Assembly: GCF_041381155.1 (NCBI RefSeq)
Contig: NC_091138.1
Location: forward strand, 35,519,604 to 35,583,603
Direction of reading: 5' to 3'
DNA length: 64,000 bases
DNA from: Argopecten irradians
Lineage: Eukaryota; Mollusca; Bivalvia; Pectinida; Pectinidae
A model generated the notes under the pieces. That model saw nothing but the letters and a program-made list of their open reading frames with translations. It was not told the origin of the DNA and ran no database searches. Positions 59,501-64,000 of the stretch are shown piece by piece (position 1 is the stretch's first letter; each line of letters begins with the position of its first letter). Both the position numbers and the translations under genes were made by a program.

Positions 59501-61485
59501 ACAATAAAATACAGACATTTTTATCGATCAATACCGATCAGCTAATATTCAGTATGTTGAGACAGCGTAACATCCCGATCACATGATCTTATTTAAAATG
59601 TATTACAGATTCAGATATTTCTCTTATCATTGCAATATACTTAATTAAATATGAATGTGGTTTTGATGTAGATTGAATTGGCGTAAATGGATTCACTTAA
59701 ATAAATAACTAAATGTTTCAAAAGTGTAATAATGTCTAGTGCTTTTATGCGTCCATGGTACTAGAAAGTGAAGAAATTGATGCATTTACGGAAATATATA
59801 TTTGCCAAAAGGGGAGAGTATAATTTTTTAACTCCGCTTCAGTCAAACACATTATAACGTACACGCTTACAACGAATTAAATAGTCATGGCGTTATACTT
59901 TATATTTACCATCAGTATTCCTATAATGTTTTAATGTTATATGTGCCGTAATCAAGCCGTGGTGTTATCACCACTGAAAATAACCAACATTTTGAAAATG
60001 ATGGAAACCCGTAAGACTTATCAGACATGTGACGGTTGCATATGTGTTTGGAATTGTCTTTTGTGATAGACCTATCCGCGTGACAGATCCCTATTATACA
60101 TTTGCATAATCAAGATGTGATCATTAGCTGATAAGAATAATGGATATTATCAATCTCGAGAACGTATTTGTTCAAAAGGCTATTGAATCGATATGTAAAC
60201 AAACAGTCCATTTTCGCATATTTCCTATTGGCTCTCGGAAAGGGCTTCAAGAGTTAGCTGCTTTGTCGTTGTATAATACAACAGTATACTTTAAACTTGA
60301 AACGTAAAACCATTAAATATTAAATTTTCTGCACACCACCCAAGGTTTATATCAAGTTCTACATATTTATTGATTAAACATGAACAATATGAATAGATTT
60401 TCATTCATTTAAGGAAAGTTAAAACATTCTATACACACGCGTAAGTGTACGACATGTTGTAAACATTCTTCAATGTATATATCTACTATTATTTAATTAA
60501 ATTTTCTCTGGCATACACAAGTAAAGCTTTGAAAATCGATGAACATGCTAATTTGGACATGTTTTATTGAAATGTTCTACTTTTTATATCTAATACATAT
60601 AATGAGGTTTTTAATAAATTATAGGAAAACCTGAATATTTGAAAACGCGTGAGAGCTGAAGACTGGAGACAGTTAGACGAATAGCATGCAAATGTAATTC
60701 ATATAAACATGTTGGGAACATAAGGATTTTTTTTGTGTCGAAAAATGACTAAGAATGGGTTCCGTTTTATGTATATAGATGAATTACCACTGTGGTGTAT
60801 ATCATTTTAATCATTGTAATATTCGCATAGGATATCGTGATATTTAAATGTTTACCGTTTCTAAACGTAAAGTTTTATTTGAAAGAAAAAAAAAGGTTGC
60901 TTTTTCTTCTACACACTACCAATCTTCAGGATTACATTGAGGTATTTTTCTGCGATTCATTTGTAAGTATCATATTAATTGGATGCGAAATAGTTTTTAA
61001 TGATGACAGTGTGCAATGGTATCACATGGTTCATGTTTTATCATACTCTAAGAACTTGAAACTTGAATGATCAAATATTTACACAATAAATATAAGATAC
61101 AAGTATCATAAATACATCAAAAGGCAAAACTTACCTCATATTCCGTCGGATTCCATTGACTGGGACTTGTGACGAAGTCGAAGTCGATTGTGGGTTCTAA
61201 CTCGAACCCTGTAGTTCCGTACAAACACATTAGTGTAGGGAGATGGTAGGTAAAAGCTTCACAAGATGCAGTGGCAACGCAACTTTTGAGGCATAATGAA
61301 TGTGTATTGTGGGTCTGTGAGCGGAATACAGAACTATTTGTTAAAATAAATCCTCTTCTGTAGCCCTCCGTGCAAAACTCCCCGACTAAAGTTGACGAAA
61401 TAAGCGGTAAATAAAGGTATAGGATGACATATACTGAAAGTCCTGCCATCGCCTGACTAAATCTGACAAAGGTCGTCATTGACAC
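38019..61485 (-). CDS. secreted PAN, sushi, C-type-lectin and CUB protein, 8 exons
   Basis: Coding exons on minus, in order, are 61485-61135, 51445-51355, 51022-50858, 50130-50011, 48925-48835, 46720-46608, 41909-41718 and 38224-38019. Intron phases are 0,1,1,1,2,1,1 and all match, giving 442 residues. Domains: signal peptide about 12-35; PAN-like Cys-rich region about 38-110 (LCLKSCVATASCEAF); follistatin-type CTHTTCPSGSECHV at 123-136; sushi 148-202 with its four cysteines and GTW; C-type-lectin start 203-242 (YYRARDYCLSKGKNLL); CUB about 243-360 (GKKIRIESTFLDLEDDYDFL); C-type-lectin end 375-442 (FVMPDGTFVF..TSWN, closing HTYCE). No EPN or QPD sugar motif was seen. A role as a recognition or adhesion protein is inference. 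Intron 1 (about 9.7 kb) holds a LINE and many repeats. The last exon could instead splice at GTGAGT (38026), but reading through gives a canonical lectin end and a TAG stop. Confidence 0.82.
38375..40130 (-). mobile_element. (CAAA)n SINE copy split by a 1.3-kb inverted-repeat element
   Basis: The tail and middle are at 38375-38678 (CAGTCAGGGTAATGTAAGGA, CGGGCGAACCAGTCGTCCCA, GCGCTTAGCAGAGCAG). The 5' part resumes at about 40013-40130 (TTTATAGACTTTGGGGGTGT, CAGTGGTGAGCGCTCAACAG). The parts are collinear with the full-length copy at 62.8 kb. Lies in intron 7 of the PAN/CTLD/CUB gene. Confidence 0.8.
38681..40012. mobile_element. DNA-transposon-like element with ~38-bp terminal inverted repeats
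   Basis: Left end CCACAACAATTTGAAAAATA then GTTCTTCGGGATTTT. The inverted right end reads CCACACCAATTTGAAACCTA then GTTCTTCAGGATTTC. Inside is a minus-strand 98-codon frame (39462-39758, MAGVYIATVKTFDRDVVV...) with a good ATG context (GAAATGG). No transposase motif is visible, so it is non-autonomous or gutted. Confidence 0.75.
40370..40498 (+). other. candidate promoter and first coding exon
   Basis: TTTCGCGCATGCGCATTG, a strong NRF1-type palindrome, lies about 35 bp before ATG 40403 in the context AACAAAATGG. The frame encodes MAERKCVRKKRKNRSHISNG and twelve more residues. It ends at a consensus donor CACGTG|GTGAGT (40498/40499) in phase 0. The peptide is basic and unrecognised. No downstream exon was identified, so this could be a small gene on the plus strand inside intron 7, a relic, or chance. 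Confidence 0.35.
41718..41909 (-). CDS. PAN/CTLD/CUB gene exon 7: CUB end and Ser/Thr/Pro linker
   Basis: ILGEYSGNAGFNLTTSDSAA, then ILFHSDGGISHAGFRLSYQ closes the CUB. A linker SDSPSDTPTTLLAP follows. Acceptor TTGTAG|GACCG, donor CCAG|GTCAGT. Confidence 0.88.
42010..42640 (+). repeat. dispersed repeat ending CAGGTGACCTAAAA
   Basis: GC-richer block with GACCTCCTCCCAAGGGGGAA, CGGACGCACGATGGACGACG, TACGACGCACGACGGACGAA and CTTGAGAATTCGTCTCAGGT. The terminal GGTGACCT echoes the GGTCACC start of the element at 37088. No coding capacity was seen. Confidence 0.55.
43038..43222 (-). mobile_element. (CAAA)n SINE, 5'-truncated copy
   Basis: TTTGTTTGATTAATTAACGT, CAGCCAGGGTCATGTAAGGA, GTGTTGTGTCTTCTTGTATA, TATAGTGCTGTATCACA. 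Confidence 0.9.
43223..46607. other. intron 6 of the PAN/CTLD/CUB gene, nothing further recognised
   Basis: AT-rich sequence with homopolymer runs and a duplicated ACCTTGAACATTTCTCGTTA near 45999 and 46020. No supported gene. Confidence 0.5.
46608..46720 (-). CDS. PAN/CTLD/CUB gene exon 6: CUB middle
   Basis: DTYCNCVFTTSEPGKKIRIE then STFLDLEDDYDFLWIFD: CUB strands with the acidic Ca-site-like DDYDFL. Acceptor AATTACAG|TGATA, donor GACG|GTAAGA. Confidence 0.88.
46812..47125 (+). mobile_element. MITE family B, partial copy abutted by a SINE
   Basis: CGCCGCCGACGAATGTCAAA, TTACTTACTTTACACCATTA, ATTGCGCATGCACCAAAAGC, TTATTGTTCAAATGATGAGT. The right terminus is missing where the SINE at 47128 begins. 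Confidence 0.8.
47128..47440 (-). mobile_element. (CAAA)n SINE, 5'-truncated copy
   Basis: GTTTGTTTGATTAATTAACG, GGTCATGTCAGGACGGCCTC, GAAGTATGCCACCGAAGACA, CTGAGCGCTAAGCAGGAGCA, TATAGACTGTGGTGTGTCTC. Confidence 0.9.
47876..48410 (+). mobile_element. (CAAA)n SINE, full-length copy with target-site duplication
   Basis: The 10-base TTTATTGACT occurs immediately before (47866-47875) and after (48411-48420) the element, fixing its length at 535 bp. The head is GGGCGTAAGAATTGTACCTG, CCCCTATTGCATGATCGTAA, GAGGCGACTAAA; the body carries the family landmarks. The 3' end is GGACGTTAATTAATCAAACA plus (CAAA)n. A duplicated target and a simple tail indicate target-primed reverse transcription. No clear tRNA A/B boxes were recognised in the head. 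Confidence 0.92.
48835..48925 (-). CDS. PAN/CTLD/CUB gene exon 5: CUB start
   Basis: GRCPICPEGLIADEFTRYM then EDDCVLNSDYK, leading into the CUB in exon 6. Phase 1 to phase 2. Acceptor ATTACCAG|GAAGA, donor AAA|GTAAGC. Confidence 0.78.
50011..50130 (-). CDS. PAN/CTLD/CUB gene exon 4: first half of C-type lectin domain
   Basis: DCGAITHITDYYRARDYCLS then KGKNLLHYDNAWPSLVNVSH. The YYxARxYCxxxGxxL pattern is typical of the CTLD start. Phase 1-1. Acceptor TTACACAG|ACTGT, donor CATG|GTAAGA. Confidence 0.82.
50316..50847. mobile_element. hairpin plus MITE composite, inverted copy
   Basis: Reverse-complement counterpart of 12007-12494. The hairpin is at 50316-50463 (GACTCTTTCATAT...GGATAGGGATATTCTACCC and its mirror). 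The MITE is at about 50465-50847, ending ...GCCAGTATTACACCCATAGG then TATGAAAGAAAA. A T30 run at 50498-50527 lies between two copies of TTATTGCAATTTT. Lies in intron 3 of the PAN/CTLD/CUB gene. Confidence 0.85.
50858..51022 (-). CDS. PAN/CTLD/CUB gene exon 3: sushi (CCP) domain
   Basis: ECPI...GSTVGILCDDGF...LQKTCLADGTWTDVNTEC carries the four sushi cysteines and the conserved Trp. Phase 1-1. The donor (50852-50857) lies only about 5 bp from the end of a MITE. Confidence 0.88.
51355..51445 (-). CDS. PAN/CTLD/CUB gene exon 2: follistatin/EGF-like Cys motif
   Basis: NNISPCTHTTCPSGSECHV followed by NGNAFCIKS, a pattern shared by FOLN/EGF-like modules. Acceptor TTAACAG|AACAA, donor TCAG|GTAAAC. 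Confidence 0.82.
51805..52090 (-). mobile_element. (CAAA)n SINE, diverged copy
   Basis: GCGTCTTATTAACAGTCAGG, AAAGGACGGCCTCCCATACA, GCATACCGCGAAGACACCAA, AACGGGCGAACCAGTCGTTT, CTGAGTGCTAAGC. Confidence 0.85.
52185..52715 (+). pseudogene. CR1/L2-type LINE reverse-transcriptase relic, C-terminal part
   Basis: Pieces recognisable in shifting frames: LNNHADDNTMSF (the YADD-type catalytic region, with His for Tyr), ISIDWFSNIGMKANQ, IPCEGTVNLFGVDTDSDLK, ITCRKASK and NRKDTEKSNKIYW. Stops and frameshifts are frequent, so it is dead. The first open piece is 52206-52418. Confidence 0.8.
54552..55062. mobile_element. MITE family C, intact copy with TTAA ends
   Basis: Begins TTAAAGTTATATGTGCCGTA and ends TACGGCACATTTAACTTTAA: 20-bp terminal inverted repeats with one mismatch. 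Removing it and one TTAA rejoins LINE coding sequence around ...DHLL. Confidence 0.9.
55080..56195. repeat. 30-bp minisatellite, about 37 units, derived from LINE ORF2
   Basis: The unit contains ACCATTGACGGAGACAGAAG plus TACTAGAGGG. Because 30 is divisible by three, open frames persist on both strands and read EGPLTETEVL, GTIDGDRSTR or PLVLLSPSMV over and over. Small indels (for example at about 55296, 55402, 55589, 55793 and 55990) switch frames. The EGPLTETEVL frame fits the ORF2 linker of the surrounding LINE, just before its KTKSPGS block. No evidence that it is translated. Confidence 0.95.
56806..56953 (-). mobile_element. (CAAA)n SINE, 5'-truncated, inserted in LINE reverse transcriptase
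   Basis: CTTCAGGCAAGG stands at 56794-56805 and again at 56954-56965, a 12-bp target-site duplication (one or two bases may be shared with the element). Removing the insert rejoins the LINE RGFRQG with DSVSPYIF. Confidence 0.93.
57618..58566. mobile_element. 949-bp element with ATCCCCCGCC ends and four 170-bp units
   Basis: Starts ATCCCCCGCCCAACGAAGTT, with an immediate hairpin to GGCGGGGGAT at 57639-57648, and ends ATTGGCGGGGGAT at about 58566. Inside, TTTCCGGAG recurs at 57681, 57851, 58021 and 58192, each followed by AACTCTAAAACCAG and GAAACTTCATA. No coding capacity; the open frames on it are shadows of the tandem units. Confidence 0.8.
58720..59095. repeat. direct duplication of a TGTGCGAGGACAATATTGTT segment
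   Basis: TCCTGTGCGAGGACAATATT then GTTCG.GGA.TTGACC.CAGGGCGCC occurs near 58726 and near 58984. Both are followed later by CTTATCAAAAC.CACTGATGTG. The first copy has a SINE fragment inside (TTCACTTTACAAGAAGACAC, near 58798-58855). Confidence 0.75.
59143..59190. repeat. GA microsatellite
   Basis: AGAGGAGAGAGAGAGAGAGT followed by further GA repeats. Confidence 0.9.
59195..61134. other. 5' part of intron 1 of the PAN/CTLD/CUB gene
   Basis: AT-rich. A single terminus of MITE family C (AATGTTATATGTGCCGTAAT, near 59934) is present without a partner end. No other gene or element is recognised. Confidence 0.5.
61135..61485 (-). CDS. PAN/CTLD/CUB gene exon 1: signal peptide and PAN-like domain
   Basis: ATG at 61485, then a hydrophobic run (VYVILYLYLPLISSTLVG). 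The Cys pattern FCTEGYRRG..LCLKSCVATASCEA..MCLYG follows. Ends PTEYE in phase 0 at GAG|GTAAGT. Confidence 0.85.
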
Positions 61486-61564
61486 GGATGCATAAGTCAG
61501 AATAGATGTGTTTGCTGCTCTTACTGTAGGTGGTATGGATAGCGATCATTAACCGAAACATAAA

Positions 61565-61615
61565 AAGTCATCACGTGCAAGCATTCTATAATAATGTTAT
61601 CACGCATGCGCAACT
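61565..61615 (-). promoter_or_regulatory. candidate upstream region of the PAN/CTLD/CUB gene
   Basis: An NRF1-like TGCGCATGCGTG (minus strand, 61601-61612) and a CACGTG E-box (61572-61577) lie 85-130 bp before the ATG at 61485. The spacing suits a promoter; binding is not shown. Confidence 0.35.
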
Positions 61616-61689
61616 GTACGTGTAACTTGCAGCCTATGTACATTTATGTACCGTATTAGAAAAAGTTGTAAAAAAGAACATAATGATTT

Positions 61690-62090
61690 TGTGTGTTTGA
61701 TTAAATTAGCGTCCTATTAACAGCAAGGTTCATGTGTTTGTTTGTTCGTTTGTTTATTTTAACGTCCTATTAATAGTCAGGGTAATGTAAGGACGACCTC
61801 CCATGTTTGTTTGTTTGTTTGTTTGATTAATTAACGTCCTATTAACAGCATGTATGCGGTGCGTTGCGTGTATGAAGTGTTCGTAGCGTATTTTGGGAGA
61901 CTGCGATACATTCCTTTTGTGTCTTCTTGTAGAGTGGAACTCTTGCCCTTTTTATAGTCCTATATCACTGAAGCATGTCGCCGAAGACACCAAGCAACAT
62001 ACTCATCCGGTCACATTATACTTTCAACGGGAAAACCAATCGCCCCACTCCCGTTGTGCTGAGCGTTAATCAGGACAAAAGATTTATTTT
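61690..62090 (-). mobile_element. three nested (CAAA)n SINE insertions
   Basis: Three separate tails start in the same direction: TTAGCGTCCTATTAACAGCA (about 61706), TTTAACGTCCTATTAATAGT (about 61757) and ATTAACGTCCTATTAACAGC (about 61829). Each is preceded by TTTG repeats, and the last is followed by a longer body (GAAGCATGTCGCCGAAGACA, GCTGAGCGTTAATCAGGAC). Each newer copy interrupts the older one near CATG. Confidence 0.85.
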
Positions 62091-62811
62091 AATGTCAACT
62101 GAAAAACACATGGACATGTATGTCTGGGTTAACCTGTAAACAACATTTTAAAATAAAATAAAAGTAATTTATGGAACTTTTCATACAAGTATGTCATATT
62201 AAAGCTAATATTTGCAGTATGATTGTGCTTAGAACTTCTAACCGTTACATCTGAAACTAGAACTGTCGCCAGAGTGGACAAGTAATACATACCCCCGCTG
62301 CACAACTTAAGTAATAACTCCATTACAACATTATATAACCCTATATAGTTTACTAATCTCTGCGTTATGTCAGGTTCTGTGTACCATATTTAATTAAAAT
62401 CTGACAGGTAGTTTAGGAGGAGTTTGCCGGACAAATCTGTGTCTACAGACATACAGACGAACAACTCGAATCCATTATGCCCCTGTATTCGTTGCGGGGG
62501 TATGACTATGAGAATAATACGTGCCATAGCCTTACTGTATTCCTGGGATATCCTGACCGTAAAGTAGCATTTCGGTGCTATAAAGCAACTTAATTCTACG
62601 GCAAGTTCATTTTGCTTTTCCGTACGTCCTAAACATTTGCAACGATTTTTTAGAGAGTTCCTACATTTTGAGAATCCATTTTTTATTTGCGCGTAAATTC
62701 GTGGCAATTTATATTCACGATTTCTCTCTGATTACGAAATTGAAATACACTCTACAATGTCTGCATATATGTAGTCTGGATATATATCCTTTTATAAACA
62801 TTCGAGGTCAT

Positions 62812-63319
62812 TTAAGGTTTGTTGTTTGTTTGATTAATTAACGTCCTGTCAACAGCCAGGGTCATGTAAGGACGGCCTTCCATGTATGCGGTGTGTATCG
62901 TGTATGTAGTGCGAGGTGCGTGTTTTGGGAAACGACGATATGTTCGTGTTGTGAACTCTGGCGCTTTTTATAGTGCTATATCAGTAAAGCATCCTGCCGA
63001 AGACGCTAAGCAACACACCCCACCAAGTCCATTATATACTGACAACGGGCGAACTAGTCGTCCTACTCCCCATATGCTGAGCGCTAAGCAGGAGCAGAAG
63101 CTGCGACTTTTTATAGACTTTGGTGTATCTCGGCCAGGGGACAGGGCTCAAAATATACCTCACAGGGGCGAGCGCTCAACAGAAGAAATGTGGTGTCAAG
63201 GGAGGCGTTAAGAAGATGGCTAGCTAGGATGTTGATAAAGGATAAGATCCTTAATCTAGCTGCCGTTTACGATCATGCAATAGAGGCAGCGCTTAGGTTG
63301 GGGGTAAGGAACTTAGAGG
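62812..63319 (-). mobile_element. (CAAA)n SINE, near full-length copy
   Basis: Contains the tail TTTGATTAATTAACGTCCTG, the body (GACAACGGGCGAACTAGTCG, GCTGAGCGCTAAGCAGGAGC, CTCGGCCAGGGGACAGGGCT) and a head (AGGATAAGATCCTTAATCTA, TTTACGATCATGCAATAGAG). It is collinear with 47876-48410. Confidence 0.88.
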
Positions 63320-63865
63320 CAGTCCTTTGATTTTCATATCATGAATAGTTGCTGTTGCAAGGGACTGTCATTTTTGACATTAATATTGTTTTTATGATAA
63401 AATCGTTTCTCGTCTTTGCATCTATAATAATAATTGGTTATTTTTAAAGTGCCAGGTTACCATAAAGGTACCGTGTTAGGATAGACTTGGTAATCCATTT
63501 CTTATCTCGGGGCTTGGAGTTTCACGGTCAATCGTATTTCAATTCTTTGGACTTTAGGAACGACGAAAGTGGTAGAGAATATGTTGTAATCAATCACGAG
63601 ACTAAACAAAAAAGTCAACAGGGAGGCTACGAATATCATATTGAGAAATTATAATTCCTTGGTAGAAATATCGGCAGTTGTCTCGCGTGAGACACGAAAT
63701 CGAGCCTAACAAGTTTGCAGTTCGAATAACGTGTCTGTCAAACACCGTGTCCGATCGGCCGACGTTAGCCTTTCACAATTATACCAGCAAAATACATAAA
63801 TCTGGGTTCCTAAAATATTTCATCCGAAAAGCACAAGATGTTTAAACATATCTACTTGGCATGTG
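63320..63865. other. intergenic, nothing recognised
   Basis: No supported gene or repeat family in this stretch. Confidence 0.5.
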
Positions 63866-63869
63866 TTCC

Positions 63870-64000
63870 GATATGATTTGTTGGTTGTTTGATTGATTAA
63901 TCAACGTTGTCCTATTAACTGTCAGGATCATGTAAGGACGGCCTCCCATGTATCCGGTGTGTAGCGTGTATGCAGTGTGCGTTGCGTTTTTGAGAGCAGG
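63870..64000 (-). mobile_element. (CAAA)n SINE copy running off the window
   Basis: TTTGATTGATTAATCAACGT, GTCAGGATCATGTAAGGACG, GCCTCCCATGTATCCGGTGT; cut by the window end. Confidence 0.88.

Overview
The window is eukaryotic nuclear DNA. It is AT-rich, genes are split into short exons with GT-AG introns, and much of the rest is dispersed repeats. The combination of a secreted PAN/F-type-lectin protein, a PAN/sushi/C-type-lectin/CUB protein and a (CAAA)n-tailed SINE-like family present in about twenty copies suggests a bivalve mollusc, probably a scallop-like species. That assignment is inference. No bacterial, organellar, rRNA or CRISPR content was seen.

Layout. 1-11.5 kb is intergenic: a decayed reverse-transcriptase relic, SINE pieces, a CRE-bearing promoter-like patch at 5.2 kb and a foldback element. 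11.56-21.79 kb (+) is a complete ten-exon gene for FOXRED2 (ERFAD), an ER-lumen flavoprotein linked to ER-associated degradation. Its 3' end converges on a minus-strand gene at 29.34-23.44 kb. That gene has four exons and encodes a predicted secreted 273-residue protein with a PAN/apple domain and an F-type (fucose-binding type) lectin domain. 29.6-38.0 kb is intergenic, with MITEs, SINE pieces and a 58-bp satellite array at 32.06-33.83 kb. 61.49-38.02 kb (-) is a second secreted lectin-like gene: eight exons, 442 residues, with signal peptide, PAN-like, follistatin-type Cys motif, sushi, first half of a C-type lectin domain, CUB, then second half of a C-type lectin domain. Reading phases agree across every junction in all three genes. 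61.6-64 kb is SINE-rich intergenic sequence.

The two lectin genes share strand and a PAN-first design, and both products are predicted to be exported. They look like glycan-recognition proteins, possibly of the innate immune or mucus type. FOXRED2 is functionally separate.

The most unusual features are: (1) a ~1.1-kb, 30-bp minisatellite inside a dead L1/Tx1-type LINE, whose ten-codon unit appears to be an amplified piece of the LINE's own ORF2 linker; (2) a C-type lectin domain apparently split in two by a phase 1-1 CUB exon cassette; (3) four TTAA-flanked MITE families that all begin TTAAAG; and (4) a SINE family with exact target-site duplications, one copy of which is split by a ~1.3-kb inverted-repeat element.
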